Below are positions 1 through 8,464 of a stretch of 64,000 nucleotides of DNA, piece by piece. The notes beneath the pieces were generated by a model. That model was not told where the DNA came from. It made no database searches and was given only the letters and a program-made list of their open reading frames with translations. The position numbers and the translations under genes were made by a program. Numbering within the stretch: position 1 is the stretch's first letter; each line of letters starts with the position of its first letter. Origin of the DNA: Paraburkholderia rhynchosiae (GTDB lineage: Bacteria; Pseudomonadota; Gammaproteobacteria; Burkholderiales; Burkholderiaceae); NCBI RefSeq assembly GCF_002879865.1, contig NZ_PNXY01000009.1, positions 185,829-249,828 on the forward strand, given 5' to 3'.

Positions 1-521
1 GCAAGACGCATACCGCTTCGTGACAAGGCTGTGCGGTTCGAATTCCTCAGCGAAGAACACGACTTCAGAATTTTTTCGTGCGCAAATCTTCCACGCACGT
101 GGCCAGATTCCTGCACGCAGTGTGTCCCATGCAAAATCATCACCCATGTTGCACGGTATACATACTGCTGCCCGCTTTGCGGTGCAGCCGCGCGACTGGT
201 CGGACATCAACGGCAGCGGTCGCGGGAAAACCGGTACTGTGGGATAGCCTTGAGATACCGGACAGGGTGGCGAAGTTAGCGCCCTGAGGCGAACGGCTGA
301 CGGGCGACGCTGGCTCCGAGGGGCATCTCATGATGCTTGGAACGTGTCTGAAGGCCTCGCTCAGGATAAGTCGGGGCTCAACTTCACCAAGGGGCATTCT
401 CAAAAGCAAGAGATGCATGCTAGAGAGAATGCACAAACATAGAAAGATAGAAAGGTGTAACCAAGGGGCTTACGGGGAAGGCGCGCTTGCGGCGCGACGT
501 TCCGCCGTGAAAGCTGAAGAG
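1..521. other. No gene recognised at the left edge
   Basis: Open frames here are short, overlap each other on both strands and resemble no family I know. I see no ribosome-binding site in front of any of them and no clear hairpin or repeat. It is treated as noncoding or decayed sequence downstream of the ABM-family gene. Confidence 0.5.
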
Positions 522-821
522 TTAGTTTTGAACCACGATGGACGCCAGAAAACGAACTTCCTTGTCGGCGACAAAGTTCTTCGTTGCATCGTTGTAGGTG
601 GCTCGGTACGGTTTCTGAGGCTGCTCGCTGAGCCACTCTTCCTGGGAGCCGTTCCATACTTCGAACAAGACCAATTCGTCTGCGTCCGCACAGTCTTCGC
701 TGAGCACGGCGCTCACGAAAGTCGGCTCCTCCGCCATCGTCTTCATGAGCTCTGCGAGGTGTGGTACGAACAGCGCCTTGGTCGACGGAAACAGCTTGAA
801 GCGCACGTAGAGAGATAGCAT
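522..821 (-). CDS. Antibiotic biosynthesis monooxygenase (ABM)-family protein
   Basis: A 99-residue protein with the size and pattern of single-domain ABM/quinol monooxygenase-like proteins: beta strand with RFKLFPS near the N-terminus, an amphipathic helix (HLAELMKTMAEE), then strand patterns ending in a DELVLFEVW block and an EEWLSEQP helix. Such proteins are cytosolic dimers of ferredoxin-like fold; some are cofactor-free oxygenases on hydroquinone-type substrates, others have no known activity. It lies 157 bases downstream of the IolE-like TIM-barrel gene on the same strand, so it is probably its operon partner. A role in handling an enediol or quinol intermediate of the neighbouring hydroxyquinol route is inference only. 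Confidence 0.8.
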   Translation of the reverse strand: MLSLYVRFKLFPSTKALFVPHLAELMKTMAEEPTFVSAVLSEDCADADELVLFEVWNGSQEEWLSEQPQKPYRATYNDATKNFVADKEVRFLASIVVQN

Positions 822-978
822 TGGACTGCCCTGGAATTGTTGCTTCGGAAGCGTGTCAGACGACTGCGCATCTCCAGTGAGAAGCGTTTCACGAATGACC
901 GGCGCGTCGAAGTCTCAAAAGCAAGCGGCTGCAAGCATCGAGCCGCGGCCGTTCGGCTATTTATTTCAAGCGTCGCGC

Positions 979-1836
979 TTAATTCTCGAACTGGCGAATT
1001 GTCGCGTTATACGCACGTGTGGCCATCTCCTCGAGCGGAAGTTTGCGCTCGACTTCGGACAGGATTTCTACGCCCCACGGACCGTCAAAACCAGTCGCCT
1101 GGACTGCCTTGATGAAGCCCTGCACGTCGAGTACGCCTTCACCCGGTAGGCGGCGTTTGTGGCAGGTATCCATCCACAGCGGCTCGATTGCGTATCGGTC
1201 TGCGTCGTCGAGTTCGATGCCCTTGATGAATTCGGGCTTAATCGTCGCGATTTCCTTGAAGTCGACGTTGCCACGGCTCAGGTGCCAGATGTCGAGCAAA
1301 AGGCCGGCGTTCTTCCTGTTCGCTCCTTCGACGATGGCCTTACCGGTCTCAATCGTGCGCACGTTGCTGAACGGCATGATTTCCAGCATGACTTGCGTAC
1401 CACGCTTCTCGGCATCATCAGCCAGCTTGCCGAATTCTTCGACCATGAGCGGGATATTTGCGGTTTCTTCGCCAATGCCAGGGCCGACCTTCACAATGCG
1501 CGCGCGGAGTTCTTCTGCAGCTTTGAGGTAGTAGTACCGCATGCTGTCGGACGTACGGCGGCGCTCACCGGTTTGATACCAGTCGACGAGGAATTCGAAC
1601 TCAACGTGCTTGATGCCATTAGCTTCGAGGATTCGGCGCATCTCGGGGAAGCCAATCTTGTCGGCGGTAGCGTAGATGTCCGAGTGAATCATACCGATAC
1701 CATCCCAGCCTGCTTTGGCTGCCGCTTCGACACGGTCCTTGAAGCTGAAGGGGCTGATTTCGGTCGGGCCAAACGGAAAGACGTCGCCAGACAGAGTGAA
1801 GTAAGCAGCAACAAGTTCGACTTTAGATTTGGACAT
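979..1836 (-). CDS. Sugar phosphate isomerase/epimerase-like TIM barrel (IolE-like)
   Basis: A 285-residue xylose-isomerase-like TIM barrel (AP endonuclease family 2 superfamily). Expected metal-ligand strands are visible: VMLEIMPFSN, GLLLDIWHLS, KGIELDDADR and WGVEILSEVE, giving the usual Glu/Asp/His/Glu set. The superfamily includes sugar epimerases, hydroxypyruvate isomerase and inosose dehydratase IolE, which removes water from a keto-cyclitol. It begins divergently from the substrate-binding protein gene at 2200; the shared intergenic region carries a GTAGA-N7-TCTAC dyad and the regulon promoter module. With two Gfo/Idh dehydrogenases in the same locus a dehydratase or isomerase role on a keto-polyol fits, but the exact substrate cannot be read from sequence. 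Confidence 0.85.
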   Translation of the reverse strand: MSKSKVELVAAYFTLSGDVFPFGPTEISPFSFKDRVEAAAKAGWDGIGMIHSDIYATADKIGFPEMRRILEANGIKHVEFEFLVDWYQTGERRRTSDSMRYYYLKAAEELRARIVKVGPGIGEETANIPLMVEEFGKLADDAEKRGTQVMLEIMPFSNVRTIETGKAIVEGANRKNAGLLLDIWHLSRGNVDFKEIATIKPEFIKGIELDDADRYAIEPLWMDTCHKRRLPGEGVLDVQGFIKAVQATGFDGPWGVEILSEVERKLPLEEMATRAYNATIRQFEN

Positions 1837-1951
1837 GTAAACCCTCGTGAAGGAAGTAGCGACCAGCCCGACGCGGGTGTCGCATGAAGACCATGTCCCA
1901 AACTATTACGTAGAAGTGACGGCGGATAAACAGCCCTGAAATCAACTTACC

Positions 1952-1968
1952 GTAGAGTAAAAATCTAC
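1952..1968. promoter_or_regulatory. Dyad GTAGA-N7-TCTAC, probable operator
   Basis: A perfect 5-bp inverted repeat with a 7-bp spacer, followed by AATC. The same element with longer arms occurs at 18336-18367 upstream of a LysR gene. Here it lies about 115 bases upstream of the TIM-barrel gene on the minus strand. Two copies in divergent intergenic regions of one locus suggest a specific regulator, possibly the LysR protein encoded at 17308-18231. Confidence 0.55.
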
Positions 1969-2073
1969 AATCTAGGCCAATGCAGGTCGGCCAATGTGTC
2001 GAAGGCAGCCAAAACGACGCGCAGCATGATTGTTCGAGGGCTGCGGGCCTATCGCAGTCCCGATGGTGCAATT

Positions 2074-2114
2074 TTTCCGGTGAGCGGAAATAACTTTTCG
2101 TTCTGTCGCATTTT
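2074..2114 (+). promoter_or_regulatory. Regulon promoter module, copy 1
   Basis: TTTCC (2074-2078), 7 bases, GGAAA (2086-2090), then TTTTC and, exactly 17 bases after GGAAA, GCATTTT (2108-2114). The palindrome satisfies the T-N11-A rule of LysR-type boxes. It lies about 85-125 bases upstream of the substrate-binding protein gene. Three other copies (4469, 17251 minus, 18429) keep the same spacing. Confidence 0.75.
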
Positions 2115-2199
2115 TCTTTCTCATATCAAGCCTTACTGTGCCTCCTCGAGAACACTAAATTCCGGCTCAACCATCTCAGGGCCCTTCAGGAGACACAGC

Positions 2200-3165
2200 A
2201 TGAGCATCCGTAAATCCGCTATTTCTTGCCTCGTTGTCAGCGCTATCACCAGCGCCTTCAGCAATGGCGCTCAAGCAGCAGACAAGCCGCGTGTCGCGTT
2301 ACTTATGCCGACGCAGAGCGTTGAATACTGGGCGCTATATGCGAAGGGCTTCGGGAAGGAAGCGGCCGCTCAGGGCTTGAAGCTCGACGTGAAAGTGAGC
2401 AACTACGACGCAAACGAACAGGCCACTGTGGTCGACCAGACGCTTGCTCAGAAGCCCGATGTCATCGTTCTCATCCCTGTGGACTCGAGCGCCATGGTCC
2501 CCTCGATTCGCAAGATTGACCAAGCCAAGATTCCGCTGGTCATCTCGAACTCGATGCCCGACCAGAAGTATTCCCGCTACTGGAAGGTCTTCACGGGCCC
2601 GAACGACATTAGCAATGGCGAAGTCGCCGCGAAGACCATGATTCAGGGGTTCAAGGAAAAGGGATACGGCGACAAGGGCAAGGTCATCGTCATCAACGGG
2701 CCGATGGGCACGCCGCCTCAGGTCCAGCGCTACCAAGGGTTCGTGGACGGCCTTAAGAAGAATGCGCCAGGCATCGAAGTAGTTGGCTCGCAGCCGGCCG
2801 ACTGGGATGCGGTGAAGGCGGAAGCCGCAGCGTCGGCACTCTTCACGCAGTTCAAGGACGTGAAGGGCGTCTACACCGAGAACGACTCGCAACTTCGCGG
2901 TGTTGTGACTGCCGCGCAGCGGCTCGGCCTCGACCCTTCGAAGCTCGTGATTGTTGGACACGGTTGTGACTCCGGCGCGGTGGAAGCTATCTCGGCCGGC
3001 AAGGCATACGCCACGGTCGAGCAATCTCCGTTCGACGATGGAGCTTATGCCGCGAAGGCCGCGAAGGAACTCGCCTCCGGCAAGGCTCCGCAAGCTGTGC
3101 AGTACCTGCCGAACCCGGCGGCTACCAAAGCCACTCTCAATGTTTGCTATTCCCAGAAGAAGTAA
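2200..3165 (+). CDS. Sugar ABC transporter substrate-binding protein
   Basis: A 321-residue periplasmic binding protein of the ribose/inositol (peripla_BP_4) class. The start at 2200 is chosen because AGGAG lies just upstream and it gives a clean signal peptide ending AAD after NGAQA; the frame is open further upstream but that stretch contains the promoter module. Mature features include LLMPTQSVEYW and a VIVLIPVDSS block typical of the N-lobe ligand pocket. It is followed after a hairpin by a Gfo/Idh oxidoreductase gene and then by the ATPase and two permeases, so it delivers ligand to that importer. Ligand unknown; a sugar or cyclitol is likely. Confidence 0.9.
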   Translation: MSIRKSAISCLVVSAITSAFSNGAQAADKPRVALLMPTQSVEYWALYAKGFGKEAAAQGLKLDVKVSNYDANEQATVVDQTLAQKPDVIVLIPVDSSAMVPSIRKIDQAKIPLVISNSMPDQKYSRYWKVFTGPNDISNGEVAAKTMIQGFKEKGYGDKGKVIVINGPMGTPPQVQRYQGFVDGLKKNAPGIEVVGSQPADWDAVKAEAAASALFTQFKDVKGVYTENDSQLRGVVTAAQRLGLDPSKLVIVGHGCDSGAVEAISAGKAYATVEQSPFDDGAYAAKAAKELASGKAPQAVQYLPNPAATKATLNVCYSQKK

Positions 3166-3212
3166 ATCACGCGGCGGCTACTCAGTTACTGCGTAGCTGA
3201 CTCGACGTAACT

Positions 3213-3239
3213 GCGACCCCACGGGGTCGCTTTCGCTTT
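3213..3239 (+). terminator. Hairpin after the binding-protein gene
   Basis: GCGACCCC-AC-GGGGTCGC, an 8-bp perfect stem with a very short apparent loop, followed by TTTCGCTTT. Its place between a binding-protein gene and the next gene of the operon suggests partial termination or mRNA protection, which would keep binding protein in excess over downstream products. Confidence 0.65.
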
Positions 3240-3254
3240 GAAACGGAGACAAGG

Positions 3255-4376
3255 ATGAGGCGCGAAATTGGCGTTGCGGTGATTGGAACTGGCTTCATGG
3301 GCAAAGCGCACGCGCTTGCGTACCGAGCCGTGCCAAGTGCTTTTCCGAATTCGCTGAGGCCGAGACTGGTTGCAGTTGCCGACGTGAGCGAGGCCGGTGC
3401 TCATCAAGCAGCTGAGCATTTCGGCTTCGAACGCGCGACGACCGACTGGCGAACGTTGCTCGATGACCCCGACATTCACGTTGTCTCAATTACGACGCCG
3501 TGCAGTCTGCATCGGGAGATGGCCCTGGCTGCGATTGCCGCCGGGAAGCACGTCCACTGCGAAAAGCCGATTGCGCCATCGGCCGCCGACGCGTTCGATA
3601 TGATGAAAGCGGCCGAGGCCGCGAAGGTCATCACGCAAGTTGGCTACAACTACATCAAAAACCCCGTTCTCAAGCTGGCGCGGGAGATGATTGCCTCTGG
3701 TGAACTGGGGGAAATTACGAGTTTTCGCGGCGTCCACGCGGAAGACTACATGGCCGACCCTGAGATTCCGTATGGCTGGCGTGTTGACCCTCGGAACGGC
3801 GCCGGCGCACTTGCCGAAATCGGCAACCACATCGTCGGGACGTCTCGATTCCTCCTCGGGCCCGTCACTCAAGTGACCGCCCAGCTCGAGACAGTCAACA
3901 AGACTCGTCCAGTGGCGCCAAGTTCTTCAGAGCGGCGTGAAGTCAAAGTCGACGACATCGCCCGACTGATGGTGACATTTGAGCGGGGATGCTCAGGCTC
4001 CATAGAAGCGAATTGGGCGGCAACCGGCCGCAAGATGCAGCTTGAGTTCGAGGTCTACGGAACCAAGGGTGCGCTGTGCTTTTCCCAGGAGCGCTTCAAT
4101 GAACTCCAATATTTCAAGGCCGGCGGCGACCCTCGGACATCGGGATTCACTCGAATTGAAGCTGGACCGGCTCATCCGCCGTACGAAAACTTCACGGTGG
4201 CTGGGGGGCATCAGCTGGGTTTCAACGATTTGAAAACCATCGAGATGGCTGAGTTCATCGCGGCAATCGAACATGGGACGCCTACTTTCCCGGACTTCCG
4301 GGAAGCGTGGGAAATTCAACGGATTGTCGACGCCGCCATCCGGTCTTCGGCCGAGGCACAGCGAGTCTCCTTGTAA
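3255..4376 (+). CDS. Gfo/Idh/MocA family NAD(P)-dependent oxidoreductase
   Basis: A 373-residue dehydrogenase. The N-terminal Rossmann motif is GTGFMGKAHA (residues about 12-21), and the family catalytic segment CEKPI is near residue 100, giving the conserved Lys. GAGALAEIGNH resembles the second catalytic region with a substrate-contacting His. Enzymes of this family oxidise hydroxyls of sugars and cyclitols (for example inositol 2-dehydrogenase). It starts 89 bases after the binding protein gene behind a GGAG site and ends at a strong terminator, so the two share a transcript. A second family member lies at 22566. Substrate not determinable. Confidence 0.9.
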   Translation: MRREIGVAVIGTGFMGKAHALAYRAVPSAFPNSLRPRLVAVADVSEAGAHQAAEHFGFERATTDWRTLLDDPDIHVVSITTPCSLHREMALAAIAAGKHVHCEKPIAPSAADAFDMMKAAEAAKVITQVGYNYIKNPVLKLAREMIASGELGEITSFRGVHAEDYMADPEIPYGWRVDPRNGAGALAEIGNHIVGTSRFLLGPVTQVTAQLETVNKTRPVAPSSSERREVKVDDIARLMVTFERGCSGSIEANWAATGRKMQLEFEVYGTKGALCFSQERFNELQYFKAGGDPRTSGFTRIEAGPAHPPYENFTVAGGHQLGFNDLKTIEMAEFIAAIEHGTPTFPDFREAWEIQRIVDAAIRSSAEAQRVSL

Positions 4377-4399
4377 GAGACCACCAGGCTCCAAGGTTG

Positions 4400-4445
4400 A
4401 CGCGCGGTTTGGCAGGCATCACGTCCTGACACCCGCGCGTTTTTT
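4400..4445 (+). terminator. Rho-independent terminator
   Basis: ACGCGCGG pairs with CCGCGCGT across a loop of about 25 bases and is followed directly by a run of T. It closes the binding-protein/oxidoreductase unit just before promoter module copy 2. Confidence 0.7.
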
Positions 4446-4468
4446 ACGACTCCAGCCGGACGCAGATA

Positions 4469-4509
4469 TTTCCGGTGACTGGAAATATCATTTCGCGGCC
4501 ACGCATTTT
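4469..4509 (+). promoter_or_regulatory. Regulon promoter module, copy 2
   Basis: ATATTTCC-N7-GGAAATAT is a near-perfect palindrome (core 4469-4485), followed by ATTTCG and, 17 bases after GGAAA, by GCATTTTTC starting at 4503. The remaining sequence of the 412-base gap 4377-4788 holds the preceding terminator and about 280 bases of apparent untranslated leader with no convincing gene. Confidence 0.75.
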
Positions 4510-4788
4510 TCTTTTCCAGGCGAACGAATAACCTTTGTCTCAACGATAACGAAGCCGCTGAAGCGAGTTTCTGCTGGAGACGACCTGCATTCCTGCGCAC
4601 GCAGCGATTCTTTGCGAATTCCTCTCCTCATAGACCAAGTTACCGCGTCAGCCTTGATGCAAGGTCTCGTTATTCGAAATGTATGCGTCGCCCAGTGCGA
4701 GCAATCGCGCGGATGAGCCAGGTGACGGTGACGGGCATCAACCCGTGGTAGCGGATGACCGAAGAGTGTCCGCGTATGGAGGAAGACA

Positions 4789-6372
4789 ATGTCGCAAGAC
4801 GCTAAAACAGTCGGCGAGACGCTCGCCGCTCAGAGTCTGCTCTGCGCTCGCAATCTAACCAAGCACTATGGTGGCGTGAAGGCGCTTACCGGCGTCAGCC
4901 TCGAACTGGCACCGGGTGAGATTCACGCACTGTGTGGCGAGAACGGTGCGGGCAAAAGCACGTTTATCAAGATTCTCGGTGGCCTCGTGCAGCCGGACGA
5001 CGGTGAAATTATCGTCAACGGGCATCAACTGAAACTGGGACATCGGACCGACCCCCGACTCATCTCCATCGTTCACCAGGAGCTAGCTATCGTCCCCACG
5101 CTGTCGGTGCTCGACAACATTCTTCTCGGTGGCGCGGACCAAAGCGAAATCTACCGTCGTAGCCAATATCGGGATTCCGTTCGCGAAAATCTGGATTCAG
5201 TCGGACTGTCGCATGTCAAGCTCGACGCGCCGGCCTCGCGACTGAGCCTCGCCGAATGCCAGCTCGTCGAAATCGCTCGGGGCATGTCGCGCCACGCGAA
5301 AGTCCTGCTTCTGGACGAACCTACGGCGACCTTGTCGGATGCCGAGATTATTCGGGTCTTCGACGTCGCGCGCAAGCTACGTGACCAGGGGACCGCGATG
5401 ATTTTCGTCAGTCACCGACTCGATGAAGTGTTTGCACTCACGGACCGGGTAACAGTCTTCCGCAATGGACAGCATGTGCTCACGCAGCGGACTGCAGATA
5501 TGACGACCGCAGAAGTGGTCAAGGCAATGATTGGCCGCGAACTGGTCCATAGCAAGGTCATGCCGCCTGAGAACCGCACCAACGTGACGCCGCGTCTCTC
5601 GATTTCCAACCTGACGGTCGCGGACAAGGTCAAGGAACTGTCAGTCGACGTCGCGCCGGGGGAAATTCTCGCCGTGGTCGGTCAGTTGGGTTCGGGAGCG
5701 GAAGTCGTTGTTGAGGCTCTTGCCGGCCTTCGCGGTGACATTTCCAATGCTGTGAAAGTGGATGGTCAAACCGTCAAGCTCGACGGCATTCGGAACTCGC
5801 TGCGAGCCGGTATCGCTTACGTGGCGGAAGACCGTGCAGACAAAGGCGTGTTCCTGGATGCGCCGATTGCCATCAACATCACCGCGTCCGTGATGGCGAA
5901 GTTCACCCGAGCGGGAATCATGCGACGAGCCGGTGAACGGGACGAGGCACGACGTTTAGCCTCAATGTTCACCATCGACCCGAAGCGCCTTCCGCACGAA
6001 GTATCCACACTAAGCGGCGGCAACCAGCAGAAGGTTTCTCTCGCGAAGGCAGTAGCACTGGCTCCTCGTTTGCTGCTCCTGAACGAACCCACGCGGGGCG
6101 TTGACATAGGTGCCCGCAGCGAAATCTACACGACGCTGCGGAAGATGGCAGATGAAGGCCTGGCGATTGTCTTCTACTCGACGGACCTCGAAGAAATCCT
6201 GGAGCTCGCGGATACGGTTCTGACGGTGTTCAGAGGCCGGATGGTCCGTCATAAGCCGCGGTTCGAGATAAGTGGCGACACGCTTCTGCATGACATCGTG
6301 GCAGGCGACGGCGATGCATCTCATGCTCACGTCTCTTTCCGAAACCAGCCTGTGGAGGTGGGTAATGCATAA
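4789..6372 (+). CDS. Sugar ABC transporter ATP-binding protein (double-ATPase type)
   Basis: A 527-residue RbsA/MglA-type protein with two fused nucleotide-binding domains. Domain 1 has Walker A GENGAGKST (about residue 50), a variant signature LSLAECQ and Walker B LLLDEPTATL. Domain 2 has a degenerate Walker A (GQLGSGAE, no Lys), as usual in this family, then LSGGNQQK and LLLNEPTRGVD. It energises import through the two permeases that follow. The start at 4789 has GGAGG upstream. The stop overlaps the next start by 8 bases, showing translational coupling. Confidence 0.93.
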   Translation: MSQDAKTVGETLAAQSLLCARNLTKHYGGVKALTGVSLELAPGEIHALCGENGAGKSTFIKILGGLVQPDDGEIIVNGHQLKLGHRTDPRLISIVHQELAIVPTLSVLDNILLGGADQSEIYRRSQYRDSVRENLDSVGLSHVKLDAPASRLSLAECQLVEIARGMSRHAKVLLLDEPTATLSDAEIIRVFDVARKLRDQGTAMIFVSHRLDEVFALTDRVTVFRNGQHVLTQRTADMTTAEVVKAMIGRELVHSKVMPPENRTNVTPRLSISNLTVADKVKELSVDVAPGEILAVVGQLGSGAEVVVEALAGLRGDISNAVKVDGQTVKLDGIRNSLRAGIAYVAEDRADKGVFLDAPIAINITASVMAKFTRAGIMRRAGERDEARRLASMFTIDPKRLPHEVSTLSGGNQQKVSLAKAVALAPRLLLLNEPTRGVDIGARSEIYTTLRKMADEGLAIVFYSTDLEEILELADTVLTVFRGRMVRHKPRFEISGDTLLHDIVAGDGDASHAHVSFRNQPVEVGNA

Positions 6373-7375
6373 GACAGCTCTTGAGCCTACCGTGCAGGTA
6401 TCAACGACTGCGCTACGACGTTGGGTCGCAGCATTGTTTGGGACGACAAGCATTCACGCTGCGTCAATTCGTATCGCAACCTTTGCTCTCATCGTGGTCG
6501 CTACAGCCGTCGTTCCGCACTTCACTGAGTTCGGAAACGTGCAGTCCCTGATGTACTCAGTGGCCGCAGTCGGGATTGGCGCTATCGGGATGGCGCTCGT
6601 AACCCTCAGTGGAAATCTGTTCATGCTTTCGATGGGCGCGACAGCGGCCGTTTCCACTGTGATGTTCGCTGCGCTCATTCACCTCGGTCTCGGCGCAACG
6701 CTGCTGATTGTCGTATTGAGTGGCCTTCTGATGGGGGCTGTCCAGGGTGGAATCATCGCATTCGGTAAAGCGAATCCCATCATCACCACGATTGCCACTT
6801 CGTCAATCATCATTGGCGCTGGAGTTATCTACACCGGAGGGCTGACAGTCATCGGAAAGGGTGACGCGACGTGGCTCGGTCAAGGAAGATTGTTTGGTTG
6901 GCTGCCCAATCAAATCCTGGTGCTGGCTATCTTTGCCGCCATTGCAAGCTTCATCCTGCAGAAGTCTCGTATCGGACGGGAGATTCGACTGATTGGTATG
7001 CGAGCTGAAGTCGCACGCATCGCGGGACTCCGGTTGATGGCAGCAACGCTCGTTTGCTATGGATTCGCGGGTGCCGCAGCTGCGCTTGCCGGTTCATTGA
7101 TTGCTTCGTCGTCGGCTCAAGGAAACCTGACGTACGGTATTGACCTGGACTTCAACGCAATCGCTGCCGTGCTCGTCGGTGGAATCTCGATTCGTGGCGG
7201 ACGCGGACAAATCTCGGACGCGGTCACGGGCGCAATCTTCCTTGCCGTCATCAGCAACATCCTCCTGGTCAGCGGTGTGAGTTACGAGTACCAGTTGGTA
7301 GCGAAGGGCATCGTCGTTCTCGCGGCCGTCGTGTTTGGAGCGTTGCTCGCTCGACTCGGCCCGGGACGGAAATAA
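6365..7375 (+). CDS. Sugar ABC transporter permease
   Basis: A 336-residue integral membrane permease of the BPD_transp_2 (RbsC-like) family with about nine hydrophobic segments. The start at 6365 is chosen because it overlaps the ATPase stop (ATGCATAA) and avoids a long upstream extension that would overlap the ATPase in another frame. The typical cytoplasmic coupling segment is seen around SRIGREIRLIGMRAEVARIAG, and the final region GGISIRGGRG-QISDAVTGA fits the family. It probably forms a heterodimer with the next permease. Confidence 0.9.
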   Translation: MHKTALEPTVQVSTTALRRWVAALFGTTSIHAASIRIATFALIVVATAVVPHFTEFGNVQSLMYSVAAVGIGAIGMALVTLSGNLFMLSMGATAAVSTVMFAALIHLGLGATLLIVVLSGLLMGAVQGGIIAFGKANPIITTIATSSIIIGAGVIYTGGLTVIGKGDATWLGQGRLFGWLPNQILVLAIFAAIASFILQKSRIGREIRLIGMRAEVARIAGLRLMAATLVCYGFAGAAAALAGSLIASSSAQGNLTYGIDLDFNAIAAVLVGGISIRGGRGQISDAVTGAIFLAVISNILLVSGVSYEYQLVAKGIVVLAAVVFGALLARLGPGRK

Positions 7376-7389
7376 CAGGAGCTTTGAAA

Positions 7390-8370
7390 ATGGAACAGTC
7401 TCAACGACTTCTCAATCTGGCCATCCGCCTCGTACTGCTCGTGGGAATGCCTGTTATCTTCGGTCTCTGCGTCGACCACTATTTCTCGCAGGCGAATCTC
7501 TACGCAATTTTCCAGGCGTTTGCGTTCCTCGGCATCATCGCGCTCGGTCTTTCAGTCACGATGATTGCGGGCGAGTTCGACCTAAGCATCGCTGCAATTT
7601 CGACAGTTGCCGGCCTTATCACGGTGAAGTTCGGTGGCGATAGTGCGATGCTTGGCATACTGTATGCAATCATCTTTGGCGTGGTGGTCGGCATCGCTAA
7701 CGCAGCGCTGCTTCCGTGGCTTGGCGTCTCCTCGCTGGTGACGACAGTCGGCTCCATGATGTTCCTTACCGGCGTTGGCTACTGGATTGCTGGTGGTCGC
7801 GTATTGAGTTACGCCAACCTCGATGTAAGCGACTTCCTTGACCAGAATGTCGGTGCAATCTTTTCACCTCGTAGCCTCATCACAATCGTCTGCTTCGTCG
7901 TCGTATCACTTTTCCTGCGCTATACCACTCTCGGGCGAGACATCTACGCATCGGGTGGCCATCGGAAGGCGGCAATTCAGAGCGGCGCGCGCGTGGGTAA
8001 GGCGCTGACAGTCGGCTTCGTCGTCTCCGGCGGCTTGTCTGCACTCGGTGGAGGCTTGCTCTCGCTGAGCCTGGCGACTGCATCCGCAACGATGGGAAGC
8101 AATATCCTGCTTCAGGCGGCTTCGGCGGCGATTGTTGGGGGTGTCGCGTTGGGTGGGGGTATCGGCTCGCCGCTCGGCGTAGCAATGGGCGTTCTGATTC
8201 TAACGGTGCTGAACAATGGGCTCGGCCTGTTGAATGCAACGTCTACCCAGATTCTTCTCGTCAACGGCCTGTTGCTTCTGATTGTAGTTCTGCTTGATGG
8301 GCGCCTGGGTGCAGTCTTGGCGTCGCCGCTCGAGCGACTCGTTCGGCGAAAGACGGCAACGGCGGCTTAA
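7390..8370 (+). CDS. Sugar ABC transporter permease (second subunit)
   Basis: A 326-residue BPD_transp_2 permease. The ATG at 7390 has AGGAG seven bases upstream, better than the TTG at 7384. It keeps the GEFDLSIAAIS segment that is a hallmark of ribose-type permeases (GxxDLSVG) and the coupling segment TTLGRDIYASGGHRKAA. It begins 14 bases after its partner permease and ends the operon; the following gene is convergent. Two permease genes for one importer imply a heterodimeric channel, unlike the other importer at 12343-15843, which has one permease. Confidence 0.9.
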   Translation: MEQSQRLLNLAIRLVLLVGMPVIFGLCVDHYFSQANLYAIFQAFAFLGIIALGLSVTMIAGEFDLSIAAISTVAGLITVKFGGDSAMLGILYAIIFGVVVGIANAALLPWLGVSSLVTTVGSMMFLTGVGYWIAGGRVLSYANLDVSDFLDQNVGAIFSPRSLITIVCFVVVSLFLRYTTLGRDIYASGGHRKAAIQSGARVGKALTVGFVVSGGLSALGGGLLSLSLATASATMGSNILLQAASAAIVGGVALGGGIGSPLGVAMGVLILTVLNNGLGLLNATSTQILLVNGLLLLIVVLLDGRLGAVLASPLERLVRRKTATAA

Positions 8371-8464
8371 CGAAACAATACGGTTGCAGAGCAGACGCGT
8401 GAAAAGCATCGGCCGTCTTTGGAGAGCCTCTCTGGGCAAACACGCCATCATGTGCCGCGAACCT

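Noticed and set aside
2091..2114. Sigma-54 promoter reading of the module
   Set aside because: The GG-N10-GC spacing of -24/-12 promoters is not kept among the four copies, and no enhancer-binding activator gene is in the window.
2335..3093. Minus-strand frame of 252 codons opposite the binding protein gene
   Set aside because: Shadow of a gene with clear signal peptide and family motifs; no ribosome site.
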